This document shows positions 8,012 through 15,395 of a stretch of DNA of 45,054 nucleotides, piece by piece. Location: contig QFPJ01000023.1 of the NCBI GenBank assembly GCA_003241685.1, forward strand, positions 1 to 45,054. The letters are read 5' to 3'. The position numbers and the translations under genes were made by a program. Source of the DNA: Sphingopyxis macrogoltabida. GTDB lineage: Bacteria; Pseudomonadota; Alphaproteobacteria; Sphingomonadales; Sphingomonadaceae. Within the stretch, counting starts at the first letter, position 1; each line of letters opens with the position of its first letter. The notes beneath the pieces are model-generated. The model saw only the letters and a list, made by a program, of their open reading frames with translations. It did no database searches and was not told where the DNA came from.

Positions 8012-10498
8012 ATGACGTCCGCACGGCCGGTCCTGCCCATCGATGCGGTGCTGCCCGACATCATGGCGGCGCTGGTCCTGAAGCCCAATGCCGTCGTCAT
8101 CGCGCCGCCGGGTGCGGGCAAGACCACGCGGGTCGCCCCTGCGATGCTCGGCCAGCCCTGGTGCAAGGGGGCGATCTGGCTTCTGTCCCCCCGCCGTCTT
8201 GCCGCGCGCGCCGCCGCCGAGCGCATTGCCGAGGAAATGGGCGAGCCGGTTGGGGGCCTTGTCGGCTATGCGACGCGCCTCGACAGCCGGCAGTCGGCGA
8301 ACACGCGGCTGCTGGTGATGACGCCGGGGCTGTTCCGCAACCGCATTCTCGACGATCCGGAGCTGACCGGCGTGTCGGCGGTGCTGTTCGACGAGGTGCA
8401 CGAACGCAGTCTGGATGGCGACTTCGCCCTGGCGCTGGCGATCGACGCGCAGCAGGGGCTGCGCGACGATGTGCGGCTTGTCGCCATGTCGGCGACGCTG
8501 GACGGCGCGCGGTTCGGGGCGTTGCTGGGCGACGCGCCGACGATCCGCAGCGACGGCAAGAGCTGGCCGCTGGACATCCGGCATATCGGACGCCGCGCCG
8601 AAGACCGGCTGGAGGCAAGCGTGCTCGCGGCGGTCCGGCAGGCGATGGCCGATGGGGCTCCGGGGGAAACAGGCGGCGACATGCTCGTCTTCCTGCCCGG
8701 CGCCGCCGACATCGATCGCGCGGCGGCGGCGGTGGAGGCCGCGGGCCTGCCGCTGGTGGTCCACCGGCTGCATGGCCAGATCGACCCGGCGATGCAGCGC
8801 CGGGCGCTGGTTCGCGATCCCGGCGGCGGCCGCAAGCTGATCCTGGCGACCAGCATCGCCGAGACCAGCCTGACGATCGACGGGGTACGCATCGTGATCG
8901 ATGCGGGCCTGTCGCGGCGCCCGCGGTTCGACAAGGCGGCGGGGATCGCCCGGCTTGTCACGGAACGCGCGAGTCAGGCATCGGCAACGCAGCGGGCCGG
9001 TCGCGCGGCGCGGCAGGGTCCGGGCACCGCCTATCGCCTGTGGGAAGCCGCGGCGACGGCGGGGATGCCGCCGTTCGATCCGCCCGAAATCCACGAGAAC
9101 GACCTGATGCCCGTCGTGCTCGACTGTGCGAGCTGGGGCATTGTCGATCCGCGCCAGCTCGGGTGGCTCGATCCCCCGTCGCCCGCCGCCATTTCCGACG
9201 CCAGGACGCGGCTTCAGGCGATCGGCGCGCTGGGCGAGGACGGCCGGATCACGCCGCACGGCAAGGCGCTGGCCGCGATGCCGCTGCCCGTCCCGCTGGC
9301 GCATATGATGATCGAGGCGGCGCACGCGGGCGAGGCGGACCGGGCGGCGCGGCTGGCGGTGCTGTTGACCGAGCCGGGCCTTGGCGGGCGCGGCGTGAAC
9401 GTCGATGCGCGTCTGCAACGATGGCAGGGTATGCGCGGCGACCGCGCCGATGGCGCGCGGCGGCTGGCAAAGCGGCTCGCCGGGCTGGCCGAGCGGCTGG
9501 CCGGCGGAACCGGCACTGCCGCCATGCGATCGGTCGGCGGCTGGATCGCGACCGCCTGGCCCGACCGGATCGCCCGGCAGCGCGCGGGACAGCGGGAGGA
9601 TTATCTGAGCGCCGGCGGGCGCGCCTACCGGATCGACGCGATCGATTCGCTGGCGAACAGCGAATGGCTGGTCATCGCCGATGCACAGGGCCATGCGGCG
9701 GGCATCCGCATTCTGGCGGCGGCGGCGATCGATGCGGCGGAGGTCGATGCCATTTTCGGCGACCGCATCGTCAGCCATTCGAAGAGCAGCTATGACACGG
9801 CGATCGACCGCGTCGACCATCGCCGCGAACGGCGGCTGGGAGCGATCGCGCTGGCGAGCGGAAAAACGGCGCGGGGCGACGGTGCCGCGGATGACGTCGC
9901 GGTGCGGCTGGCCGCGGTGCGGGACAAGGGGTTGGGCCTGATCGGCTGGGGTCCGGCGTCGCACGCCTTGCGTCAGCGCGCCTCCTTTGCCGGGATCGAC
10001 GCCCTTTCGGTGCCCGCGCTTGCCGACAGTCTGGACATCTGGCTGGCGCCGCTGCTCGATCAATCGCGCGGGCTGCGCGACATCGGCGACCGGCGGCTGG
10101 CCGACGCGCTTGCCGGGCTGCTCGACTGGCCGGCGCGGCAATTGCTCGAAAAACTGGCGCCGGCCGACTTTGCGACCCCGGCGGGCAGCCGCCATGCGAT
10201 CGATTACGGCGCCGACGGCGGCCCGACGGTCAGCGTCCGGGTGCAGGAGATGTTCGGGCTAGCGCGCCATCCGATGATCGGCGACCCGCCGGTGCCGCTG
10301 GTTCTGGCGCTGACGTCGCCCGCGCACCGGCCGATCCAGACGAGCCGAGACATTGTAAGCTTCTGGCGCGGAAGCTGGTCGGAGGTCGCCAAGGAAATGC
10401 GCGGTCGTTATCCCAAGCATAGCTGGCCCGACGATCCGGCGACGGCGCGGCCGACGCTGCTGACCAAGGCGGCGCAGGCGCGGCGCGACGCGCAATAG
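8012..10498 (+). CDS. hrpB: ATP-dependent RNA helicase HrpB
   Basis: 828 residues, matching the HrpB family length. DEAH-type motifs are in order: Walker A APPGAGKTT (near residue 33), LLSPRRLAARAAAERIAEE (Ia), LFDEVHERS (II), AMSATLDG (III), ATSIAETSLTIDGV (V) and QRAGRAAR (VI), followed by helicase-associated and HrpB C-terminal domains. The ATG at 8012 lies 7 bp after the ispB stop. HrpB is a DExH helicase whose biological role in bacteria is poorly defined (RNA processing has been proposed for relatives). Downstream is an NDUFS4-like gene in the same direction. Confidence 0.95.
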   Translation: MTSARPVLPIDAVLPDIMAALVLKPNAVVIAPPGAGKTTRVAPAMLGQPWCKGAIWLLSPRRLAARAAAERIAEEMGEPVGGLVGYATRLDSRQSANTRLLVMTPGLFRNRILDDPELTGVSAVLFDEVHERSLDGDFALALAIDAQQGLRDDVRLVAMSATLDGARFGALLGDAPTIRSDGKSWPLDIRHIGRRAEDRLEASVLAAVRQAMADGAPGETGGDMLVFLPGAADIDRAAAAVEAAGLPLVVHRLHGQIDPAMQRRALVRDPGGGRKLILATSIAETSLTIDGVRIVIDAGLSRRPRFDKAAGIARLVTERASQASATQRAGRAARQGPGTAYRLWEAAATAGMPPFDPPEIHENDLMPVVLDCASWGIVDPRQLGWLDPPSPAAISDARTRLQAIGALGEDGRITPHGKALAAMPLPVPLAHMMIEAAHAGEADRAARLAVLLTEPGLGGRGVNVDARLQRWQGMRGDRADGARRLAKRLAGLAERLAGGTGTAAMRSVGGWIATAWPDRIARQRAGQREDYLSAGGRAYRIDAIDSLANSEWLVIADAQGHAAGIRILAAAAIDAAEVDAIFGDRIVSHSKSSYDTAIDRVDHRRERRLGAIALASGKTARGDGAADDVAVRLAAVRDKGLGLIGWGPASHALRQRASFAGIDALSVPALADSLDIWLAPLLDQSRGLRDIGDRRLADALAGLLDWPARQLLEKLAPADFATPAGSRHAIDYGADGGPTVSVRVQEMFGLARHPMIGDPPVPLVLALTSPAHRPIQTSRDIVSFWRGSWSEVAKEMRGRYPKHSWPDDPATARPTLLTKAAQARRDAQ

Positions 10499-10565
10499 GC
10501 CCCTTTTCGCGGACGCCGCTTGGCGCTAAGGCGGCGGAAAGAATAATCCAGCCGGGGACTCTGCG

Positions 10566-10844
10566 ATGAAAGCGCGTATCTATCAGAAGCCGAAGAATGC
10601 GATGCAGTCGGGCCGTGCGGGAACGCAGCGCTGGTTCCTGGAATTCGCACCCGCCGAGGCGCGCAAGGCCGATGCGCTGATGGGCTGGGCCGGCAGCGGC
10701 GATACGCGGCGCCAGCTTCGCCTGGGTTTCGCGACGCGCGACGACGCGGTGGCCTATGCGACGAAAAACGGCTTCGACGTCGAAATCGCGCCGACGCCGG
10801 CACGGACGCTGAAGATTCAGGCCTACGCCGACAATTTCCGGTAA
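10566..10844 (+). CDS. NDUFS4-like respiratory complex I accessory subunit
   Basis: 92 residues, beginning with ARIYQKPKNAMQSGRAGTQRW and continuing with LEFAPAEARKADALMGWAGSGDTRRQLRLGFATRDDAVAYA. This is the ETC complex I subunit (PF04800) pattern of mitochondrial NDUFS4 and its alphaproteobacterial relatives, which attach to the peripheral arm of NADH dehydrogenase. The gene starts 67 bp after hrpB; a GGGGA precedes the ATG. It stands alone here, away from any nuo operon, which is usual for this subunit in alphaproteobacteria. Confidence 0.9.
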   Translation: MKARIYQKPKNAMQSGRAGTQRWFLEFAPAEARKADALMGWAGSGDTRRQLRLGFATRDDAVAYATKNGFDVEIAPTPARTLKIQAYADNFR

Positions 10845-10865
10845 GCGATCGCCGCCTCGGCGCAG

Positions 10866-10893
10866 GCGTCCCCCGCCTTTGCGGGGGTGACGC
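10866..10893. terminator. hairpin between convergent genes
   Basis: GCGTCCCCCGC and GCGGGGGTGACGC pair around CTTT. The element lies between the converging NDUFS4-like (+) and DUF4170 (-) genes and could stop transcripts from both sides, though no T-run follows. Its sequence also resembles a half-copy of the sphingomonad palindromic repeats. Confidence 0.5.
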
Positions 10894-10897
10894 GTCC

Positions 10898-11113
10898 TTA
10901 TTCCGCGCCGGGCTGCAACAGCTTGTGCAGGTGGACGACGACATATTTCATTTCGGCGTCGTCGACGGTGCGCTGGGCGGCACTGCGCCACGCCTTTTCG
11001 GCAGTTTTATAGTCCGGGAACAGCCCGACGACATCGAGATTGCCGAGATCGACGAAATCAAGACCTTGCGGATCGCTGACGCGACCGCCGAAAACCAGGT
11101 GCAGCTTGCTCAT
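10898..11113 (-). CDS. DUF4170 protein
   Basis: A 71-residue cytoplasmic protein recognised by the DUF4170 pattern LHLVFGGRVSD…FVDLGNLDVVGLFPDYKTAEKAWRSAAQRTVDDAEMKYVVVHLHKLL, common in sphingomonads and other alphaproteobacteria. Function is unknown. The alternating beta–helix pattern suggests a small alpha/beta fold. A GAAAAG stretch precedes the ATG at 11113. It is separated by 84 bp from the next upstream gene on the same strand and is probably not part of the stress-like cassette behind it. Confidence 0.8.
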   Translation of the reverse strand: MSKLHLVFGGRVSDPQGLDFVDLGNLDVVGLFPDYKTAEKAWRSAAQRTVDDAEMKYVVVHLHKLLQPGAE

Positions 11114-11197
11114 CTTTTCGCTTTCCTTGGCGCTTTTGCACGGGGAGGGGAGGAGGCGCCCCCTACCAGCGCAGCGCCGTTACGGCAAGCATGGGCG

Positions 11198-11623
11198 TCA
11201 GGCGTCCGGGTCGCCCTTGCGCTTGGGCAGCAAAGATCCGATCAGCGCGCCGATGGCCACGGCCCCCGCGACGACGGCGAGCGGCTGTTCTTCGGCCAGC
11301 GTCTTCAGCTTGCCGTTCGCGCGCTTCGCCTGGGCCTTGCCCTTTTCATAGGCGTGCCCGGCGGCCTCGCGCGCCGCATCGGCCTGTTCGCGGCCCCTTG
11401 CGGCCAGCTCGCTGGTCGCAACACGCGTCCGGTCGGCCAACTCACTGGTCGCAACGCGCGTGCGGTCGGCCAGATCGTGCGTCGCGGTGCGGGCGCGGCC
11501 ATAACCTTCCTGAATGCGCGCTTTCGCGGCATCGGCGGTCGCCCGGGCATTTTCGGCGGTTTTCTCCGCAAGTTCACTCGCTTTGGCACGCGTTTCGCGG
11601 GCGGTCTCACTGATCGGTTTCAT
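11198..11623 (-). CDS. LEA-like, membrane-anchored Ala-rich repeat protein
   Basis: 141 residues. Residues 1-110 are a highly charged, Ala-rich, Cys-free amphipathic helix. It contains tandem 11-residue units, RVATSELADRT repeated nearly exactly, of the kind found in group-3 LEA proteins. The C terminus EEQPLAVVAGAVAIGALIGSLLPKRK is a glycine-patterned single membrane segment as in the ElaB/YqjD/DUF883 anchors. The ATG has an ideal GGAGGA 5 nt upstream and lies inside the end of the preceding gene (17-bp overlap). Likely a membrane- or ribosome-associated stress protein; this is inference from composition and neighbours, not a family assignment. Confidence 0.75.
   Translation of the reverse strand: MKPISETARETRAKASELAEKTAENARATADAAKARIQEGYGRARTATHDLADRTRVATSELADRTRVATSELAARGREQADAAREAAGHAYEKGKAQAKRANGKLKTLAEEQPLAVVAGAVAIGALIGSLLPKRKGDPDA
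11402..11500. repeat. 33-bp tandem repeat, about 3 copies
   Basis: Three consecutive 33-bp units start at 11402, 11435 and 11468, each beginning GGCCA. The first two are nearly identical, the third is diverged. They encode the 11-residue helical repeats of the overlapping minus-strand gene, so the repeat is in-frame and length changes would keep the protein open. Confidence 0.8.
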
Positions 11624-11993
11624 CGGGGTCCTCCATTAATTCGTCATCGGTGTCGGGCGCTTCGTCCGGCCGAAATGCTTCGATCGCGCCTTGCGCCAGG
11701 TCCTGAACTTTCCGGGCGAGCCGCGGAACATGCTCCTTGATGGGCTCGCGGAAAATCCAGGCAAGACCCGCGGTTGCGGCAAGCGCGATAGGCAGCCGGT
11801 TATCGCGAAACTGCTGGCGCATCGCATAAGCGGTGTCGTCGATCTTGGTATCGAGATGCGTCTTGCCGCGATCGACGAGCGCGCCGGGTCTGAAGGCGGC
11901 CTTGGCCACATCGAGCCGGCGATGCAGTTCGGCGCGCTGCATCATCGATCGGCGGGCTGCGTTGATCAGGCGGTTGCGCGTGCCACCGGGCAT
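11607..11993 (-). CDS. DUF3618-like membrane protein of the stress cassette
   Basis: 128 residues. A basic N-terminal helix (RNRLINAARRSMMQRAELHRRLD) is followed by an amphipathic stretch, one membrane segment near LPIALAATAGLAWIF, and a very acidic tail (DEAPDTDDELMEDPDETD). The layout resembles DUF3618 proteins that accompany YqjE-type genes. The ATG overlaps the stop of the upstream YqjE-like gene by one base (TGATG) and its own end overlaps the next gene by 17 bp, so translation is coupled along the row. No catalytic residues are recognisable; a structural role at the inner membrane is inferred. Confidence 0.65.
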   Translation of the reverse strand: MPGGTRNRLINAARRSMMQRAELHRRLDVAKAAFRPGALVDRGKTHLDTKIDDTAYAMRQQFRDNRLPIALAATAGLAWIFREPIKEHVPRLARKVQDLAQGAIEAFRPDEAPDTDDELMEDPDETDQ

Positions 11994-12445
11994 CAGTCGT
12001 CAATCCCTTCGTTGACCAGGTCACGGCGCAGCGCCGTGCGGATGTCGCCATAGCTGCGCTTGGCCCGCCAGGCGGAAAAGAGCGCGACAAGCAGCAGGAC
12101 CGCGACGACGATCAGCGTCGCGAGCAGGGGCCCGACCTTCGGCGCCAGCGCGAGGATCGCGCCGAACGCCAGCGCGAGCATCGCCACGCCCAGCGCGCAG
12201 GCGGCGACTCCGCCCCACGCCGCCGCCCAGCTCGCGCCGTGCAGCGCCAGTTCGCCGCGCGCTTCGAGCAGCGCCAGTTCGGCCTTCGCGGTCGCCGAAA
12301 GATTGTCGACGACGTCATCGACGATGTCGGCGAGCGGCACCTGTTGCGGCGCGGCCGCCGGCCCTTCGGGCGCGTAGCCGTGGCTTATCCCATCGAAGCC
12401 GCGCGGGCCGGACGGGGGCGGGGATGTCGGATCGGGAGAAGACAA
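11993..12445 (-). CDS. YqjE/Holin-X-like inner-membrane protein
   Basis: 150 residues: a Pro-rich N terminus, an amphipathic helix (PLADIVDDVVDNLSATAKAELALLEARGELALHG), then two membrane segments (about residues 71-95 and 100-122) with a short basic tail SAWRAKRSYGDIRTALRRDL. This is the pattern of the YqjE / phage-holin-superfamily (Holin-X) proteins. Despite the name these are not lysis proteins; they occur with YqjD/ElaB-like anchors. The frame opens with TTG at 12445, just 7 bp after the previous gene; no better start is present before the first helix, so the start is uncertain. Confidence 0.72.
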   Translation of the reverse strand: MSSPDPTSPPPSGPRGFDGISHGYAPEGPAAAPQQVPLADIVDDVVDNLSATAKAELALLEARGELALHGASWAAAWGGVAACALGVAMLALAFGAILALAPKVGPLLATLIVVAVLLLVALFSAWRAKRSYGDIRTALRRDLVNEGIDD

Positions 12446-12452
12446 GGTGGGA

Positions 12453-12989
12453 TCAATCGTTCGATCCGCCCTTCAGCATGCGGGCGAGCACGAAGCCGAT
12501 GACCGTCGCGGCACCCACCGCGATCGCGGGATTTTTCTTGACCATTTCCTTGGTCGAAGCGGCCAGCTCGTCGAGATCCTTCTTGTCGAGCGTCGAGGCG
12601 AGGCCCGCGACGGTCGAAGCGGCCGAGCGGGCATAATCGCCATATTGCTTGCCGAATTTGGTGTCGACGGTGCCCGCGCTGTCTTCGAGCATCTTGGCCA
12701 GGCTGCCGACCGTTTCGGCCGCTTTGCCCTTGCCTTTTTCGGCCGCTTCGCGGGCTTTCGCCGTCGCCTGATTCCGGAAAGCCGTCGCTTCGCCCTTCAG
12801 GTTCGCCGCCTTCTTCGACGCCTCGCTCTTGATGGTGTCGCGCGTCGCGGCCAGTTGGTCGCGGATCGGATGCTCGGCGGTCGCCTTCTTCGCGGCGGGC
12901 TTGCGCGCGGGGGCTGCCTTGGTCGCGCCGGCCTTTGCGGGCGCGCGCGGCGTGGCTTTCTTGGCGGCGGGAGTAGCTGCTTTGGCCAT
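12453..12989 (-). CDS. histone-H1-like / apolipoprotein-like Ala-Lys-rich protein
   Basis: 178 residues. The first 40 are an H1-like tail of Ala, Lys and Pro (AAKKATPRAPAKAGATKAAP). A long amphipathic Ala-rich helix follows (about 45-150, e.g. RDTIKSEASKKAANLKGEAT, GKGKAAETVGSLAKML), ending in a short hydrophobic anchor KNPAIAVGAATVIGFVLARMLKGG. AAGAGGACGAACCC before the ATG at 12989 is a good ribosome-binding site; the frame is open further upstream but without one. It leads the four-gene minus-strand cassette. A DNA- or membrane-coating stress role is plausible from composition only. Confidence 0.75.
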   Translation of the reverse strand: MAKAATPAAKKATPRAPAKAGATKAAPARKPAAKKATAEHPIRDQLAATRDTIKSEASKKAANLKGEATAFRNQATAKAREAAEKGKGKAAETVGSLAKMLEDSAGTVDTKFGKQYGDYARSAASTVAGLASTLDKKDLDELAASTKEMVKKNPAIAVGAATVIGFVLARMLKGGSND

Positions 12990-13066
12990 GGGTTCGTCCT
13001 CTTCATCTGAGCGGTCAGGCAACGCCGGGAAAATGCGCGCCGCCATGCCGGTCCCTGTACTGAACT

Positions 13067-13095
13067 TATATAGCAACAGGGCCGCATTGGTTCCA
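13067..13095 (-). promoter_or_regulatory. candidate promoter of the stress-like cassette
   Basis: On the minus strand TGGAAC (13095-13090) is followed after 17 bp by TATATA (13072-13067), about 80 nt upstream of the first gene. The -35 half equals the GGAAC of EcfG promoters but the -10 is sigma-70-like, so which sigma factor uses it is unclear. Confidence 0.35.
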
Positions 13096-13207
13096 TAGGC
13101 GCGTAAAAAGTCCGATCCTGCCGGTTGCGCTGGCGGGCGGTCGCCGATAACAGGCGGGCGCCTTTTCAACCGGCCCCGAACGGGCCATGCCCGACAGGAC
13201 CCGATCC

Positions 13208-14482
13208 ATGACCGCCATCATCGACATTCACGGCCGCGAAATTCTCGACAGCCGGGGCAACCCCACGGTCGAGGTCGACGTGCTGCTGGAGGACGGCAGC
13301 TTCGGCCGCGCCGCGGTGCCGTCGGGCGCATCGACCGGCGCGCACGAAGCGGTCGAACTGCGCGACGGCGACAAGGGGCGCTATCTGGGCAAAGGCGTGA
13401 CCAAGGCGGTCGCCGCCGTGAACGGGGAGATCGCCGAGGCTCTCATCGGTCTCGATGCCGAGGATCAGCGCGAACTCGACATAGCGATGATCGACCTCGA
13501 CGGGACGGCGAACAAGGGCCGGCTCGGCGCCAACGCGATCCTCGGCGTCAGCCTCGCCGCCGCGAAGGCCGCGGCCGACGCGCGCGGCCTGCCGCTCTAT
13601 CGCTATGTCGGCGGCGTGTCGGCGCGCACGCTGCCCGTCCCGATGATGAACATCATCAACGGCGGCGAACATGCCGACAACCCGATCGACGTGCAGGAAT
13701 TCATGATCATGCCCGTGGGCGCGGGCAGCATCGCCGAAGCGGTCCGTTGGGGCAGCGAGATCTTCCACACGCTGAAGAAAGGTCTGTCGCAAAAGGGACT
13801 CGCGACCGCTGTCGGCGACGAAGGCGGCTTCGCGCCGAACCTGGCATCGACGCGCGATGCGCTCGACTTCATCGCGGCGTCGATCGACCAGGCGGGATTC
13901 AAGCTCGGCAGCGATGTCGTCCTGGCGCTCGATTGCGCCGCGACCGAATTCTTCCGCGACGGCAAATATGAAATCAGCGGCGAGAAGCTGTCGCTGACCC
14001 CCGAGCAGATGGCCGATTATCTGGCCGCGCTGGTCAAGGACTATCCGATCAAGTCGATCGAGGACGGGATGAGCGAGGATGATTTCACCGGCTGGAAGGC
14101 TTTGACCGACCTGATCGGCGACAAGTGCCAGCTTGTCGGCGACGATTTGTTCGTCACCAACCCGGCGCGTCTGGAGGAAGGCATAAAGGCGGGCCTGGCC
14201 AATTCGCTGCTGGTCAAGGTCAACCAGATCGGAACTTTGTCGGAAACGCTCGACGCGGTCGATATGGCGCATCGCGCCCGCTACACCGCCGTCATGTCGC
14301 ACCGTTCGGGCGAAACCGAGGATTCGACGATCGCCGACCTGGCGGTCGCGACCAACTGCGGCCAGATCAAGACCGGCAGCCTCGCCCGATCCGACCGGCT
14401 TGCCAAGTACAACCAGCTGATCCGCATCGAGGAAGAGCTGGGCGATATGGCGCGTTATCCGGGGGCGGCGATCTTCGCCTGA
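13208..14482 (+). CDS. eno: enolase
   Basis: 424 residues, the normal length. Enolase interconverts 2-phosphoglycerate and phosphoenolpyruvate in glycolysis and, in many bacteria, also sits in the RNA degradosome. Signature stretches include REILDSRGNPTVEVDV at the N terminus, SGASTGAHEAVELRD, GGEHADNPIDVQEFMI, the metal-binding DCAATEF and SIEDGM regions, and SHRSGETED near the C terminus. The ATG at 13208 is the family start; the frame is open 21 bp further up. The downstream genes (small orphan gene, ftsB, pdhA) run in the same direction, a common alphaproteobacterial order. Confidence 0.98.
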   Translation: MTAIIDIHGREILDSRGNPTVEVDVLLEDGSFGRAAVPSGASTGAHEAVELRDGDKGRYLGKGVTKAVAAVNGEIAEALIGLDAEDQRELDIAMIDLDGTANKGRLGANAILGVSLAAAKAAADARGLPLYRYVGGVSARTLPVPMMNIINGGEHADNPIDVQEFMIMPVGAGSIAEAVRWGSEIFHTLKKGLSQKGLATAVGDEGGFAPNLASTRDALDFIAASIDQAGFKLGSDVVLALDCAATEFFRDGKYEISGEKLSLTPEQMADYLAALVKDYPIKSIEDGMSEDDFTGWKALTDLIGDKCQLVGDDLFVTNPARLEEGIKAGLANSLLVKVNQIGTLSETLDAVDMAHRARYTAVMSHRSGETEDSTIADLAVATNCGQIKTGSLARSDRLAKYNQLIRIEEELGDMARYPGAAIFA

Positions 14483-14663
14483 CCAACGGGATTAGGTCGA
14501 TCGGCCGAAAGCTGCTATACAGGGGTGGACGACTGCGGTTTCACCACTGATCGGCTTTTCGTGGTTCCGGCTCCTCGCCGCAGTCCTTGTCGTTGCATGA
14601 CCGGCCGATCATCAGCTTTGCCGAGGGCCGGGGTCGCGCCTGCTCTCGTCGAAGAGGGAGCTT

Positions 14664-14864
14664 ATGATGCGTAGTTTTCACATATTGGTCGACGATGATG
14701 GCTCGGGAGGAACCGGGCGCATCGATTTCGAGGCCGACAGTTCCGATTCGGCGCTTGTCATCGCGCAGGGCCATGCCCGCGCGCGCAGCATCGAGTTGTG
14801 GGAAGGGGCGTTTCTGGTGGGTTCGCTCAACAAGGCCGGGCCGGAACTCTGGCAATTGTCCTGA
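14664..14864 (+). CDS. small protein of unknown function between eno and ftsB
   Basis: 66 residues, not recognised. It starts with FHILVDDDGSGGTGRIDFEADSSDSALVIAQGHA and ends KAGPELWQLS. It is acidic, has no signal peptide or membrane segment, and the pattern suggests a small alpha/beta domain. The ATG follows GAGGGAG by 6 nt, a strong ribosome-binding site, and codon use is like its neighbours, so it is probably real. It lies between eno and ftsB, which are usually adjacent or nearly so, and is therefore an insertion into a conserved order or a lineage-specific gene. Confidence 0.7.
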   Translation: MMRSFHILVDDDGSGGTGRIDFEADSSDSALVIAQGHARARSIELWEGAFLVGSLNKAGPELWQLS

Positions 14865-14952
14865 CGCCCGGTCCGCCGTCCTGCGGCGAAAGGAGTGGAA
14901 AAGCGGCAATGGCGCCTTGACGCCGCGAATCGCCTGTGATTCAAGGGCGTAG

Positions 14953-15279
14953 ATGACGCAGCGCCATAAATTCCGCCGATCGATGAACAAGGCCGTCGGT
15001 CCGACGATCGCCCTGATCGCGGTGCTGGCGATGATCGGCTATATCATCATGGGGCCGACGGGCCTGTACGCCTGGGGCGACTACAGCCAGTCGGTCGAGA
15101 AAAAGCGCGTCGTGCTGAGCGAACTCAGCAAGAAGCAGGGCGAGCTTCAGAACCGCGTCAACCTGCTCGACCGGCGGCGCGTCGATCCCGACCTGGCCGA
15201 AGAATATGTGCGCGAAAAGCTGGGCGCCTATCACCCCGATGAGGTGATCATCCCGATGGAACCGGGCGCCAGGCGCTGA
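14953..15279 (+). CDS. ftsB: cell-division protein FtsB (DivIC family)
   Basis: 108 residues: short cytoplasmic N terminus, one membrane segment (about 15-33, IALIAVLAMIGYIIMG), then a periplasmic coiled coil (QSVEKKRVVLSELSKKQGELQNRVNLLD) and a C-terminal region DLAEEYVREKLGAYHPDEVII typical of FtsB/DivIC. FtsB forms the FtsQLB complex that triggers septal peptidoglycan synthesis. The position between eno and the pyruvate dehydrogenase genes is the usual one in alphaproteobacteria. Confidence 0.93.
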   Translation: MTQRHKFRRSMNKAVGPTIALIAVLAMIGYIIMGPTGLYAWGDYSQSVEKKRVVLSELSKKQGELQNRVNLLDRRRVDPDLAEEYVREKLGAYHPDEVIIPMEPGARR

Positions 15280-15286
15280 CGCTTTT

Positions 15287-15304
15287 TGCGGCAGCGATGC
15301 CGCA
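15287..15304 (+). terminator. small hairpin after ftsB
   Basis: TGCGGCA and TGCCGCA pair around GCGA just after the ftsB stop. There is no trailing T-run, so it may be only a weak terminator or a processing hairpin ahead of pdhA. Confidence 0.3.
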
Positions 15305-15395
15305 TAGCTATGGCCGCGATGCGGGCGTTGCCAAGAGCGGCGCGGCTCTCCTATAGGGAGCCATGCCGTAACGGCTAACCGCAAAGGAAACTGCC

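Noticed and set aside
11993..12445. Holin-like protein as evidence for a prophage
   Set aside because: No other phage genes are near. The protein belongs to the YqjE/Holin-X type found in chromosomal stress loci, and its neighbours fit that setting.
14483..14663. Non-coding RNA gene between eno and the orphan gene
   Set aside because: Some inverted segments exist, but there is no convincing promoter, terminator or known fold, so it is mentioned only in a finding.
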